Shown here piece by piece: positions 37,048-46,288 of a stretch of DNA of 64,000 bases (position 1 is the first letter of the stretch; each line of letters begins with the position of its first letter). Source of the DNA: Moheibacter lacus (GTDB taxonomy: Bacteria > Bacteroidota > Bacteroidia > Flavobacteriales > Weeksellaceae); the NCBI RefSeq assembly GCF_014042165.1, contig NZ_JACDZE010000001.1, positions 1,138,595 to 1,202,594 on the forward strand, given 5' to 3'. The notes under the pieces were generated by a model. The model was not told where the DNA came from. It was given only the letters and a program-made list of their open reading frames with translations, and did not search any database. Position numbers and translations under genes: made by a program.

Positions 37048-37926
37048 TTAATTTCTTCTGTCTGAGCCCCAAAACATCTTTTCCCGCAATGTCATCAAAT
37101 AGGTTTTGTCGTTAGGCTCCACAATTTTTATTTTAAATTTCGCTTTTTTTAACTGTAATTTCACATCTGTAGACAATGGCTTGTTCCGCGCATCTAGCGA
37201 TAAGAAATATTCGCCAACTCGACTGTGAATTTTTAAATCTAAAATCGAATGGTCTGAAATCATGTACGGCCGAACATTCAGGTTGTGCGGTGCTATTGCT
37301 GTGATGATAAACGTATTGTTCTCCGGATGAACGATTGGGCCACCACAACTTAAGGAATATCCGGTTGAGCCCGTCGGAGTTGAAATGATCAAACCATCTG
37401 CCCAATAAGAATTTAGAAATTCCCCATTGACATAAGCGTCTACCGTGATCATACTGGTCGTTTCTCTTCGCGTGACCGTAATTTCATTTAATGCAAATGG
37501 AAATTCGATTTCAGTATCTTCAGAATGGACTTCTATCAGCGAACGACTGCTGATTTTGTAATTGCCTGAAAATATGTTTTCTAGGCTTTCCAATAAAAAT
37601 TCCAAATTGATCGTGGCCAAAAATCCCAACCTCCCGGTATTTACACCTACCACCGGAATGTTTTTGTCTTGTATAATGGTCGCAGCACTTAAGATGGTTC
37701 CGTCACCGCCAAATGTGAAAAACAATTCGACAGATTTTTGTAAATCTTCATAAGAGGAAAATGTCTCTGAATCCAAATGGATGGAAAGTTCTTCTTTCAG
37801 TATTTTTTGGAATTCTTTTTCGACAGTATAACTGATGTTTCTACGGTGAAGTTCAGCGAAAAATGCTGAAAATGAGTTTTTCTGCTCTACCGAAGCCTTC
37901 AAGCCATAAATCGCTACTTTCATCAA
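37048..37926 (-). CDS. nadK: NAD kinase
   Basis: NadK phosphorylates NAD to NADP. The 292-residue protein has the diagnostic FTFGGDGTILSAA, the NE-type motif in PFALNEITVTRRETTSM, and the glycine-rich SYWADGLIISTPTGSTGYSLSCGGP. Two adjacent ATGs (37926 and 37923) could start it. It overlaps nothing and is 6 bp from the upstream CBS gene. Confidence 0.96.
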   Translation of the reverse strand: MMKVAIYGLKASVEQKNSFSAFFAELHRRNISYTVEKEFQKILKEELSIHLDSETFSSYEDLQKSVELFFTFGGDGTILSAATIIQDKNIPVVGVNTGRLGFLATINLEFLLESLENIFSGNYKISSRSLIEVHSEDTEIEFPFALNEITVTRRETTSMITVDAYVNGEFLNSYWADGLIISTPTGSTGYSLSCGGPIVHPENNTFIITAIAPHNLNVRPYMISDHSILDLKIHSRVGEYFLSLDARNKPLSTDVKLQLKKAKFKIKIVEPNDKTYLMTLREKMFWGSDRRN

Positions 37927-37932
37927 TTGAAA

Positions 37933-38589
37933 TTAAATATCTAAATATTTCATCAACATATCAAATCGGTCTTTCATCAAATCCTCTTTTTCATCATTGA
38001 AGAACTTATATAAAACCGAATAATTAAATCGTTCAAAAGTTTCACTTACCGAAACCAAATTATCAGAAATCAATTTGATCGCAATTTGGATTTTATCTTC
38101 CTGATAGCCAGTGATGAAAAGTCCTATGATTCTTGCGTTATTGCTTTCCGCAATTTTTGCTATTTCGCTGATGGAAAATTGTTTCTGCGAAACCTCTACG
38201 ATCATAATTGCGCCGGGTTCAAAAATAAAAGGCAATGTTGACAATCCTGAGATCACATCTTCCATCATCAAAAGACCCAAATATTGAAGTTCTGTGTTCA
38301 ATACCACCAAAACATTGGCAGTATGATTGTGAAAGTTTTGAACTGCATCTAGTAAAGAACCGGTTTCTGTCATATAAAAGAATTCGGCGAAATCTTTTAA
38401 TTCGGAAAGTTTTATTTCAACTTCAGAATCTTCCAGAGTCTCTCTTGAAAGCATGCCCACAAAACCCAATCCTTCGAAAACCGGAACATGCGTTAACCCA
38501 AATTCTCTCATCAATTCCAAACCATGCCCAACGGTTTGGTTGAGTTTGGGTGGAATAAAGTCTTTACTGATGTAGTCTGTTACGATCAT
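37933..38589 (-). CDS. CBS domain-containing protein
   Basis: A 218-residue protein with a CBS-domain pair in the first 125 residues (LMREFGLTHVPVFEGLGFVGMLSRETLEDSE and FHNHTANVLVVLNTELQYLGLLMMEDVISGL) and an ACT-like C-terminal half (IMIVEVSQKQFSISEIAKIAESNNARIIGLFITG). CBS pairs often bind adenosine nucleotides. It probably shares a transcript with nadK (6-bp gap), but the ligand is unknown. Confidence 0.85.
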   Translation of the reverse strand: MIVTDYISKDFIPPKLNQTVGHGLELMREFGLTHVPVFEGLGFVGMLSRETLEDSEVEIKLSELKDFAEFFYMTETGSLLDAVQNFHNHTANVLVVLNTELQYLGLLMMEDVISGLSTLPFIFEPGAIMIVEVSQKQFSISEIAKIAESNNARIIGLFITGYQEDKIQIAIKLISDNLVSVSETFERFNYSVLYKFFNDEKEDLMKDRFDMLMKYLDI

Positions 38590-38673
38590 CTTTTACAAAG
38601 ATAGGAATTAAGAGAATAGTAAAAAGGAATTAGTGATTAACTGAAAATTTATTTCCATTGACTTAAAAAAATA

Positions 38674-38692
38674 CCCTCTCCATCGGAGAGGG
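38674..38692 (-). terminator. Intrinsic terminator after tryptophanase
   Basis: CCCTCTCC (38674-38681) pairs with GGAGAGGG (38685-38692) around a three-base loop. On the minus strand it is followed by a T-run (AAAAAA at 38666-38671 on plus), directly after the tryptophanase stop. Confidence 0.85.
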
Positions 38693-38698
38693 TTAGGG

Positions 38699-40075
38699 TT
38701 ATTTTTTCTTCAATTCCACTGTAAAATGTCTCAAAATCGGAGATTCCCATACGATTTCATATCCGGAAGTGATATCATTTCTTCTATCGTAAATATTTTT
38801 CAGCGCAACAGCGATGTAATCCATGTGGTTGTACGAATAGGTTTTTCTCGGAATCGCCAATCGAAGAAGTTCCAATTTAGGAAAACGATCCAATCGGGTT
38901 TCAGGATCTCGGTCAGCCAATAAAGTTCCGATTTCTACACCCCGTACACCGGCTTCTTTGTACAATTCGATTCCCAAAGTTTGGGCTGTATATTGTTCGC
39001 GAGGTACATTGGGTAAAAAACTCAAAGCATCCACAAAAACTGCATGACCACCTATGGGCTTCTGAACCGGAATGCCAAATTCGATCAATTTATTGCCCAA
39101 ATATTCCACTTGACTGATACGCGCTTTTAGATAAGGATGTTCCGTAGATTCCATCAATCCTTGCGCCAGCGCTCCCAAATCGCGTCCCGCCAATCCGCCA
39201 TAAGTCAAATAACCTTCGTAAATGATCCCGAAATTTCCACAAGTTCTGTAAAGACTTTCATCACGCAGACAAAGCAATCCTCCGATATTTACCAATCCGT
39301 CTTTTTTTGCAGACATCGTAAATCCTTCTCCATAAGAAAACATTTCCTTCACGATTTCTTTGATGGTTTTGTTTTGATAGCCGGCTTCTCTTTCTTTAAT
39401 GAAATAAGCGTTTTCTGCAAAACGCGCCGCATCGAAATAAACCGGAATTCCGTATTGATCTGACAAAGCCTTCACCGCTTTGATGTTTTCCATAGAAACC
39501 GGTTGCCCGCCAGAAGTATTACAAGTAACGGTGACCAAACAGAAAGGAATATGCTCTTTCGGATGCGATTTATAAACCTCTTCCAATTTATTCAAATCGA
39601 TATTTCCTTTAAATGGATGCAAATCATGGATGTCAAAAGCTTCGTCGATCGTACAATCCACCGCATGTGCTTTTCTGAATTCAATATGCCCTTTGGTCGT
39701 GTCAAAATGAGAATTTCCCGGAACAACCATTCCTTCTTTCACCAAAACACTGAACAAAACATTTTCCGCCGCACGTCCTTGATGCGTTGGTAAAACATGG
39801 GGCAATCCCAATATTTCATTCACCACTTTTTTAAGTTTCAAAAAGGACTGTGAACCGGCATAACTTTCGTCTCCTACCATCATTTCAGCCCATTGTCTAT
39901 CGGACATTGCGCCCGTTCCACTATCGGTAAGTAGATCTACAAAAACTTTATCACTCGTCAGGTTAAACAAATTATAACCGGCTTCTTCGATCCATTTCTC
40001 ACGTTCTTCGCGCGTTGAAATGTAAATATCTTCAGTCATTTTGATTTTATAGGGTTCTACCCAAGGTAATTCCAT
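38699..40075 (-). CDS. tnaA: Tryptophanase (PLP-dependent beta-eliminating lyase)
   Basis: Tryptophanase cleaves tryptophan to indole, pyruvate and ammonia. The 458-residue protein has the family signatures DLLTDSGTGAMSDRQWAEMM, PTHQGRAAENV, FDAARFAENAYFIKEREAGY and the PLP-lysine motif MSAKKDG. Where tyrosine phenol-lyase has a substrate-binding Arg (MERG context), this protein has Ile (GVEIGTLL), as in tryptophanases, which favours TnaA over Tpl. No TnaC leader peptide is evident upstream. Confidence 0.88.
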   Translation of the reverse strand: MELPWVEPYKIKMTEDIYISTREEREKWIEEAGYNLFNLTSDKVFVDLLTDSGTGAMSDRQWAEMMVGDESYAGSQSFLKLKKVVNEILGLPHVLPTHQGRAAENVLFSVLVKEGMVVPGNSHFDTTKGHIEFRKAHAVDCTIDEAFDIHDLHPFKGNIDLNKLEEVYKSHPKEHIPFCLVTVTCNTSGGQPVSMENIKAVKALSDQYGIPVYFDAARFAENAYFIKEREAGYQNKTIKEIVKEMFSYGEGFTMSAKKDGLVNIGGLLCLRDESLYRTCGNFGIIYEGYLTYGGLAGRDLGALAQGLMESTEHPYLKARISQVEYLGNKLIEFGIPVQKPIGGHAVFVDALSFLPNVPREQYTAQTLGIELYKEAGVRGVEIGTLLADRDPETRLDRFPKLELLRLAIPRKTYSYNHMDYIAVALKNIYDRRNDITSGYEIVWESPILRHFTVELKKK

Positions 40076-40140
40076 ATGGTTTGTTTTTTTGTGTGCGGTT
40101 AAAATTAGGGATTCTTTGTTGAATGTTTCAGGTTTGGAGT

Positions 40141-40809
40141 TTAAAGTTTTTTAGGTCCAGCCACAAATTCCTTCAAATAAAAAGGTTCAAAGTAAGCTAC
40201 GTCTTCAAATGTTTTTTGGGCGAATTTATTTTCGGCTATTCGAATCATATTTTTTGCAGAAGGATGAATGCCTTCGATGAAGGAAGCATTCGGTAAATTC
40301 AAAATTTCTTTGCTCTTTTCAACGCCATCACCTATGAAAACAATTTTTTTATCAGCCCATTCTCGAAAAGAACTTTCATCTAGGATTTTGGCTTCGATTT
40401 GAGAAATTTGATTTCCACTTCCATCAAATTTAGCCGTATAAACTTCCATACGCCGCGCATCGATCATCGGGATGATTAAATCAAAACCTTTGTCAATTTG
40501 ACTTTGTGCCAGAATTTCCAACGAATTTAATGAAAGCAAAGGAATGTTCAGTCCAAAACAAAATCCCTTTGCCGCCGAAACGCCTATTCGCAATCCGGTA
40601 TAACTTCCAGGTCCTCTGGATACACAAACCGCATCTATTTCGTTTAATGAAATTTCTGCACCTTCCAGAGCCCAATTCACAAACTGGTGCAACTTTTCAG
40701 CATGTCCGTAGTTGTTGTCATATTCCTCACAAAGGCAAAGCAATTCGCTGTTTCGGGAAATGGATACCGAACAGTTTTTGGTGGAAGTTTCCAAATGAAG
40801 GATTGTCAT
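40141..40809 (-). CDS. tsaB: tRNA threonylcarbamoyladenosine biosynthesis protein TsaB
   Basis: TsaB is the inactive partner of TsaD in t6A37 tRNA modification. The 222-residue protein shows the ASKHA start ILHLETSTKNCSVSIS, the family motif SRGPGSYTGLRIGVSAAKGF, and IPMIDARRMEVYTA. Length and motifs are normal. Confidence 0.95.
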   Translation of the reverse strand: MTILHLETSTKNCSVSISRNSELLCLCEEYDNNYGHAEKLHQFVNWALEGAEISLNEIDAVCVSRGPGSYTGLRIGVSAAKGFCFGLNIPLLSLNSLEILAQSQIDKGFDLIIPMIDARRMEVYTAKFDGSGNQISQIEAKILDESSFREWADKKIVFIGDGVEKSKEILNLPNASFIEGIHPSAKNMIRIAENKFAQKTFEDVAYFEPFYLKEFVAGPKKL

Positions 40810-40852
40810 TTGTTTTGAATTTATTGCAAAGTTAATCGAAATAAACGGCTTA

Positions 40853-42172
40853 TTACAAACCTTCCGTCAATGGAATTCCGGCATAGAAATCAAGCACTTT
40901 CATGCGGAAAATGAAATTGTATTTGGCTTGAGCCATTTGAGATTGCGCTACCACCAAATTATTTCTGGCGATGTTCAGATCATAAATATTCAACACGCCG
41001 GCATCAAAGCTTCGCTGCGCAAAATCAGCCGAAATTTCAGATGATCTTACGCTTTCTTTGGCGGTTTCAAAAGCGATGGAAGAAGCATTGGCATTGAAAT
41101 ATGCTTCTTGTACATTTTCTCTGATGGTTTGTTTTTGTTGTTCCAAATTATTTTGCGCAAGTGATTCACTGATTTGGGCTTTTTGAACGTTGAGTTTGTT
41201 GTTGAATTTTTCAAAAATCGGAATGTTGACTTGAACCCCAAAAACGTTTGTCAGGTTATCGTGCCATTGGCTGAGCCAAGCATCTGCCACCAAACCTTTG
41301 TTAAAATAATCGGCATAACTGGTCCCGAAATTATAAGATCCTGTGATCGTTGGTAAAAATCCGGTTTTGGCAATTTCGATGTCTTTTCCGGCGGTTTCCA
41401 AATCTACTTCTGCTTTTTTAACAGCCGGTTGCTCTGCGTACGCCGTAGCCAAAACTTGGTTCAAATCATAAAGCCCCATCTTTATATCATCAGAAATGTT
41501 GACGGTTTCGATGTCAAATTCTCGGTAATCAGGCAATTGCAATAAAACGGAAAGGTTAAATAAAGCGCGATCGACTTCGATTTTTGCATCGGCAACAGTT
41601 TTTTTATCCTGGGCGACATTGGCTTCCGCTTGAACCAAATCAGCTCGGGCGATGCGTCCGTTGTCAAATAATTTCTGTGAGCGATCCAATTGTTGTTCTG
41701 TAACAGCTAAATTTCCTTCAGCAATCATCAATAATTCTCTGTTCAAAACGATGTTGAGGTAATAATTGATGACCAAAAGTGAAATATCATTGATAGCAGT
41801 TTCGGTTTGGAACTGATAGGAATCCACGACCAAATTGGCTTTTTCTTTGTTTAAATTTAAAAGTCCACCGTTGTAAATCGTGATTTGCGAATTAATACCG
41901 AGACTATTGGTATATTGTTGATAACCTTTGTCGATGCTGGGATGATTGGTTCCCAGCGTCAAAGAGTTGTCAAAATAACCGTTTGCTGTAGGAAGCCATT
42001 GGTTGTTGGCGTATTGCAAATCATTTTCAGAAATTTCTTCATTGATCCGATTTTGGATAATCGTCAAATTATTTTCTGTAGCATGATTCACACAAGCTTC
42101 TAAACTCCATTTTTCTTGCGCAGAAAGGCTGATAAAGCAAATAAAAATTGGGACAAAAAGGATTTTCTTCAT
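40853..42172 (-). CDS. TolC family outer-membrane efflux protein
   Basis: A 439-residue protein with a signal peptide (ISLSAQ) and two outer-membrane-efflux repeats (SLEACVNHATENNLTIIQNRINEEISENDLQYANNQWLPT and the matching second half beginning about residue 240). Long helices form the periplasmic tunnel. No HlyD or RND partner is encoded beside it, so the pump it serves is unknown. Confidence 0.9.
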   Translation of the reverse strand: MKKILFVPIFICFISLSAQEKWSLEACVNHATENNLTIIQNRINEEISENDLQYANNQWLPTANGYFDNSLTLGTNHPSIDKGYQQYTNSLGINSQITIYNGGLLNLNKEKANLVVDSYQFQTETAINDISLLVINYYLNIVLNRELLMIAEGNLAVTEQQLDRSQKLFDNGRIARADLVQAEANVAQDKKTVADAKIEVDRALFNLSVLLQLPDYREFDIETVNISDDIKMGLYDLNQVLATAYAEQPAVKKAEVDLETAGKDIEIAKTGFLPTITGSYNFGTSYADYFNKGLVADAWLSQWHDNLTNVFGVQVNIPIFEKFNNKLNVQKAQISESLAQNNLEQQKQTIRENVQEAYFNANASSIAFETAKESVRSSEISADFAQRSFDAGVLNIYDLNIARNNLVVAQSQMAQAKYNFIFRMKVLDFYAGIPLTEGL

Positions 42173-42296
42173 AATTCGATCAACTGAACAATTGGTATAA
42201 AACTAATCTAAATTGTTACAAAATTGACAAAGATTTCATTGGGTTAATCTTATTTTCTAATTCTTCAATTATATTCGTATTAAATTTAAAACTGAT

Positions 42297-43688
42297 ATGA
42301 ACGACAAAATGGTGGCTGGAAGTGAAGAATGGGTTTCTCTTCCCGGATTGGGGCTTCCGACTATAAAAGTACGTGTAGACAGCGGTGCCAAAACTTCGGC
42401 TTTGCATGCGGTCAACATCCAACCATTTCAAAGAAATGGCGAAAGTTGGGTGTCCTTTGATGTTTATCCTTTACAATTTGACGGAAAACGAGTGGTGCAT
42501 TGTGAAGCACCTGTTGTGGATAAACGCATCATCAAAAGTTCGACCGGGAACAGAGAGTCTCGGTACGTCGTCAAAACGATTTTGAGAGTAGGAGAGGAGA
42601 GTTGGGAGATTGAGGTTTCGCTTACGGACAGAGATTCTATGGGATATAGGATGCTTTTGGGAAGAGAAGCCATGATGGGAAAAATGATGGTCGACCCTGA
42701 GAGTAGTTTTTTGTTTGGGCAATTGGCCAAAGAAGATGCAGAAAAGTTTTATACAAAAGGAGATGAGAATGTCCAAGGGTTAAGAATCGGTTTGCTGGCC
42801 AGTAACCCTGAATTGTACAGCAACCAACGCATCATCGAAGCTGGTGAGCAATTGGGGCATCATATTGAGTTTTTTAACATCAGCCAATGTTATATAAAAT
42901 TGGACGCCAAAACGCCTGAGGTTCATTATCGCGGAGGTCGTATTTTAAATGATTTTCATGCGGTGATTCCAAGAATCAGACCGAGCATGACCTATTATGG
43001 ATGTGCGTTGACACGGCAATTTGAGTCTTTGGGTGTTTATGCTTTGAATAATTCTTCGGCCATTACGCATTCGCGTGACAAATTGTATTCTTTACAATTA
43101 TTGTTGAACAATGGATTGGACATACCGATTACGGGTTTTGCCAATTCCCCTTTGGACACCAATGATTTGATCAAAATGGTCGGCGGTTCGCCTTTGATCG
43201 TGAAACTTTTGGAAGGAACACAAGGAAAAGGAGTCGTTCTCGCTGAAACCAAAAAAGCAGCAGAATCGGTTATCAACGCTTTTAAAAGTCTGAATGCCAA
43301 TATTTTGGTTCAAGAATTCATCAAGGAAGCAAACGGGAAAGATTTGCGATGTTTCGTGATCAACGGTAAAGTAGTGGCCGCGATGCAAAGAGAAGCGCCT
43401 CCGGGGGAATTTCGTGCCAACATTCATTTGGGTGGAACGGGATCTGTGGTGAAAATCACAAAAGAAGAAAAAAGATTGGCGATTCAAGCAGCAAAAGCCA
43501 TGGGACTGGATGTGGCGGGTGTAGACATGATCCGTTCAGCAAAAGGACCATTGTTGTTGGAAGTGAATTCTTCTCCGGGACTGGAAGGAATAGAAGGAGC
43601 GACCGGAAAGGATATAGCCGTCGACATGATCAAAGCCATCGAGAATAATGTAGCCAAACGTTATGTGAAGAAAAATAGAGTAAGGTAG
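42297..43688 (+). CDS. rimK: Fusion of RimB-like (ATP-dependent zinc protease fold) and RimK ATP-grasp ligase
   Basis: Residues 1-145 form a retropepsin-like RimB domain (PF05618 type) with the catalytic-like [14 protein letters not shown] and [11 protein letters not shown]. Residues 155-450 form a RimK-type ATP-grasp ligase with [50 protein letters not shown] and [20 protein letters not shown]. RimK adds glutamates to the C-terminus of ribosomal protein S6 in proteobacteria, and RimB-like partners can trim them; in this fusion both activities would be on one chain. The exact substrate here is unknown. Confidence 0.88.
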   Translation: MNDKMVAGSEEWVSLPGLGLPTIKVRVDSGAKTSALHAVNIQPFQRNGESWVSFDVYPLQFDGKRVVHCEAPVVDKRIIKSSTGNRESRYVVKTILRVGEESWEIEVSLTDRDSMGYRMLLGREAMMGKMMVDPESSFLFGQLAKEDAEKFYTKGDENVQGLRIGLLASNPELYSNQRIIEAGEQLGHHIEFFNISQCYIKLDAKTPEVHYRGGRILNDFHAVIPRIRPSMTYYGCALTRQFESLGVYALNNSSAITHSRDKLYSLQLLLNNGLDIPITGFANSPLDTNDLIKMVGGSPLIVKLLEGTQGKGVVLAETKKAAESVINAFKSLNANILVQEFIKEANGKDLRCFVINGKVVAAMQREAPPGEFRANIHLGGTGSVVKITKEEKRLAIQAAKAMGLDVAGVDMIRSAKGPLLLEVNSSPGLEGIEGATGKDIAVDMIKAIENNVAKRYVKKNRVR

Positions 43689-43713
43689 AAATCCGCCTGA
43701 TCAGCTGCATAAA

Positions 43714-43739
43714 AAAAGGAGCTTAAAAAAGCTCCTTTT
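43714..43739 (+). terminator. Intrinsic terminator after rimK fusion
   Basis: AAAAGGAGC (43714-43722) and GCTCCTTTT (43731-43739) form a perfect stem, 25 bp after the stop, with T residues on the 3' arm. It marks the end of the core block. Confidence 0.85.
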
Positions 43740-43799
43740 GTACCCCAAACCGAACCAATGTCGAACCACTTCATTGAAGATTTAGTATATTTTTCCGAT

Positions 43800-44475
43800 T
43801 CAGAAATCGGTATTTCCACTCCAAAAATAGATTGTCAGAACATCAATCATGATAATTAAACTTTTAGAAAAACAAATGGTTCTGCGGTTGAGTCTTTTCA
43901 AATGAGTTCGTAGATTTAAATTCATACGCTCAATGTGATTGGTTTCAAACCGATTTGTTTTATGAATTTCTTTAGGAATTAATGTTTTGTAATTCTTAAG
44001 TCCATCTGTATAGATTTGCTTAGCCTCTGATAAAATCAATGTTTGGATAACTCCGTTAAGTGTTTTGTTTGACCGAGAGCCAATTCTGAAATCTGCAATT
44101 TGTTTTGAAATTCTCTATGGCATAACAAATCCAAATTTGTCGTGAATTTCGTTGTATAAAAGTACAGAGTTCATCCATTTTATATTGCTTTGCAAATGAA
44201 ACCATAGGCTTCTTAATTGTTCGGGCTATTTCAATTATTCTTCTGATAATTGTTGTCGTAGAGACTTTCAAATACCGAGACAGACTTCTGATGCCTAGAC
44301 CTTCTTTGGTCAGAGAAATAATATCAACGTTAAGATCGACACGATAGGCATTGGATTTGTAATTGCTCAATTGCCTTCTCCCACACGACTTGCATTTGAA
44401 ACGCTGTCACCCATTGGAGTGAAAACCATTTTTAACACAGTGGTTTTCACAATATTTACAATTCAATTTTTCCAT
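43800..44475 (-). pseudogene. IS1-family transposase, inactivated
   Basis: Reading the minus strand from an ATG at 44475 gives a zinc-finger start (MEKLNCKYCENHCVKNGFHSNG) that hits an in-frame TGA at 44409-44407, then continues as QRFKCKSCGRRQLSNYKSN. The middle resumes through SVSRYLKVS-like helix-turn-helix and MDELCTFIQRNSRQIWICYAIE, where a one-base shift near 44114 moves the reading frame to KQIADFRIGSRSNKTLNG. The end (IHKTNRFETNHIERMNLNLRTHLKRLNRRTICFSKS) is the typical IS1 InsB C-terminus. Two lesions make it non-functional. Confidence 0.85.
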
Positions 44476-44540
44476 GTCCCAATCTGATACATTAGATTCG
44501 ATAATTACGATTTTAAAGCTATTTAAGCAATTATAAATGA

Positions 44541-44565
44541 CAAAACCAACCCGAAGGCTGGCTTT
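44541..44565 (-). terminator. Hairpin with TTCG loop in IS leader
   Basis: On the minus strand CAAAGCCAGCC and GGTTGGTTTTG pair with G-U wobbles around TTCG. It lies between upstream genes and the transposase start and may block transcription entering the element. The T-run is weak. Confidence 0.4.
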
Positions 44566-44592
44566 GTTTCTCTAAATCATTTTCTGAAATAT

Positions 44593-44721
44593 ACTGAAAA
44601 TGAATTCTTTATGTTTTGGTTTTTGGCAAATGTCCCAATGTGGAACACTACCACCAAATTAACTGAAAATGAGTTTCTTATGTTTTGAGTTTTGGTAAAT
44701 GTCCCAATGTGGAACACTACC
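44593..44721. repeat. Two 60-bp direct repeats plus a partial third IS-end-like copy
   Basis: 44593-44652 and 44662-44721 are 60-bp direct repeats (about 54 of 60 identical, the final 24 bp ending GGAACACTACC identical). Right after, 44720-44738 reads on the minus strand GGTAATGTCCCACATGGGG, a related sequence in the same orientation. All resemble the terminus of the adjacent IS1-like element, suggesting stacked or nested insertion scars. Confidence 0.8.
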
Positions 44722-44738
44722 CCATGTGGGACATTACC

Positions 44739-45056
44739 CTATGGTTTAAAATATAGGATATTATAAATCTTATTATTATTTTTTTCTATTTGTATTCCAT
44801 AAAAATCAATATACTGATTTTTAGACTTCATTATAATAATACTTTCATTAGGGTATGAAATAATGTAGTCTCTGCCGAAATAATTTTGTAATGAGTCTGT
44901 TTTATTTATGTACAAAAAATTAACGATTTTTTGATATTCATACATTTTAATCTCGTCATTATTAACTTTATTTTTCAAATTATTGTTTTTATATATCACT
45001 AATACTAACGCAATGATATTGAGTATTAAAGATAATGTTATAAATAATCTTTTCAT
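44739..45056 (-). CDS. Hypothetical small membrane-anchored protein
   Basis: A 105-residue product with one N-terminal transmembrane helix (LFITLSLILNIIALVLVIY) and an Asn/Lys/Tyr-rich domain. I do not recognise a family. The codon use is strongly AT-rich, more than in the core genes, which fits accessory DNA. It lies downstream of the lipoprotein gene on the same strand with a 33-bp gap and next to IS remnants. Confidence 0.55.
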   Translation of the reverse strand: MKRLFITLSLILNIIALVLVIYKNNNLKNKVNNDEIKMYEYQKIVNFLYINKTDSLQNYFGRDYIISYPNESIIIMKSKNQYIDFYGIQIEKNNNKIYNILYFKP

Positions 45057-45089
45057 AGTTATGGGTATTGACGGTATATCGGAGTCGCC

Positions 45090-45770
45090 CTAATTAGGGG
45101 TTTGATAAAATAACTTATCATATCTTTTAACAATATCACTTATTATAAATTCTCTTCCTTGTTCAAATGGAATTTTTTGTACTTCACGCAAGTAAATATT
45201 ATACATAGAGTCGTTGGGATTTCTTTGTTGGAAATCCTTAATGACTTTTTCAAGTTGAATTTTAAAATTCGCATTATTATTTTCAATCAAATATTTAGTG
45301 AAAGCATAATCCATAGGAATTTTATCCTTAGTTTTTTCAATAATATCTAATGCTTTTCTATAATGAAGATTTGCACTATCTCCCATATCAATCTTTTCAT
45401 AACCAATTCCAGTAAGAGATTCAAAAGCGTAGTTAAAATCATGGTCTATTGGAGTAGGGGTATTCTTCATTGAGTAAATTAATGAATCATATTCTTTTAA
45501 TATGAAATAAGTTTTAGCTTGCCAAATGTAATTTTCATAATTATCGGGAGATAGTCTAATCATACAGTTGATATATATTTTAGCAGAGTCCGGCATATTT
45601 AAAGGTATATTGTTGTATTTATCGTATGAATAGCTAGGCATTGTTGACAATGTAAAATAACTTGCAAAAAATTTTTCTCTACATATTTGTTCATTTTGTC
45701 TCTTTTGACAAGAACTAACTATTAAAAATAAACCAAAACACACAAATTGAATTGCTTTTACTATCCTCAT
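45090..45770 (-). CDS. Hypothetical TPR-like lipoprotein
   Basis: I start the gene at the ATG at 45770, which gives a clean lipoprotein signal (QFVCFGLFLIVSSC) and 226 residues. The mature part has helical, TPR-like spacing (DSAKIYINCMIRLSPDNYENYIWQAKTYFILKEYDSLIY ... DSANLHYRKALDIIEK). Function unknown. A similar class of TPR lipoprotein occurs in the peptide cluster at 60349, but the two are not obviously orthologous. Confidence 0.65.
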   Translation of the reverse strand: MRIVKAIQFVCFGLFLIVSSCQKRQNEQICREKFFASYFTLSTMPSYSYDKYNNIPLNMPDSAKIYINCMIRLSPDNYENYIWQAKTYFILKEYDSLIYSMKNTPTPIDHDFNYAFESLTGIGYEKIDMGDSANLHYRKALDIIEKTKDKIPMDYAFTKYLIENNNANFKIQLEKVIKDFQQRNPNDSMYNIYLREVQKIPFEQGREFIISDIVKRYDKLFYQTPN

Positions 45771-46061
45771 AATTAAGAGTATTAATAATTTTATTAAAAG
45801 GAGAAATAACTGGTACAAGATAATTAGCTCCCATCAAATCATTGCCTGCCGCTGCTTTATTGTCCATACCTACATTAATATTAATATATGAGTTGAGCGG
45901 ATACATAGGAGTAATAATTCTCCGATGGCGCGGATTTGCAATCCGTGCCTAAACTCATTTTCAAACATACTCAAAAATACAATTATAAATCAAATCCGTA
46001 TGTATTATCGAGAAGGCGTAATTAGAAAAGAATTGAATAACAATGAATTACATCCAAAAAG
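45771..46061. other. Gene-poor accessory stretch with degenerate coding remnant and palindrome
   Basis: On the minus strand 45906-45770 reads MYPLNSYININVGMDNKAAA and on, which looks protein-like but has no credible complete gene and runs into the lipoprotein start; I treat it as a possible remnant. At 45927-45949 GGCGCGGATT and AATCCGTGCC form a 10-bp stem with a TGC loop (one wobble). No other feature is seen in this stretch. Confidence 0.35.
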
Positions 46062-46100
46062 AAAAAGGACAAACAATCAATTTGATCATTTGTCCTTTTT
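46062..46100. terminator. Hairpin terminator of the target tRNA gene
   Basis: AAAAAGGACAAA (46062-46073) pairs with TTTGTCCTTTTT (46089-46100). On the minus strand it directly follows a tRNA 3'-end fragment and ends in a T-run, as expected for the original downstream terminator of the tRNA gene into which the element inserted. Confidence 0.75.
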
Positions 46101-46117
46101 AGTACCCGAGGCCGGAG
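46101..46117 (-). other. Attachment-site fragment: 3' end of a tRNA (probably tRNA-Leu)
   Basis: The minus strand reads CTCCGGCCTCGGGTACT, the end of a T-arm (CCGGC), a seven-base acceptor strand (CTCGGGT) and discriminator A. There is no D-arm or anticodon arm before it: sequence from 46118 on is unrelated AT-rich DNA leading to an integrase. This is the signature of an att site left when an element integrates in a tRNA 3' end. The rest of the tRNA should sit at the other end of the element, beyond 64000. Confidence 0.65.
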
Positions 46118-46288
46118 CCCATTAATAATTTTCTATTCTTAATTCAATTTTAATCATCTAATAATCACTATATTTGAATATTAGCAGAGATTACAGAAAT
46201 AAAATTAAGCTATATTTAGCTACTTTAAATTTATAATTAACCACCTTTTTAGCCACCCTTTAATTTTGTTTAATCAAGTTGAATTCTG

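Larger units (their letters stand above)
43800..44652 (-). mobile_element. Degenerate IS1-family insertion sequence
   Basis: The broken transposase is preceded on the minus strand by about 175 bp that begin with GGTAGTGTTCCACATTGGGA (from 44652), which resembles an IS1-type terminus starting GGTRATG. A hairpin with a TTCG loop lies between this end and the transposase. I could not find a matching inverted terminus near 43,750-43,800, so the other end is probably lost or diverged; the left limit is the transposase stop. Confidence 0.6.

Noticed and set aside
44056-44370. IS1 transposase frames as two intact genes using programmed frameshifting
   Set aside because: The shift falls inside the catalytic domain rather than between InsA and InsB, and a TGA also interrupts the zinc finger, so decay is the simpler explanation.
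45925-46125. Plus-strand 66-residue reading frame starting MARICNPC
   Set aside because: It runs through the GC-rich hairpin, the tRNA terminator and the tRNA fragment; it is not a credible protein.
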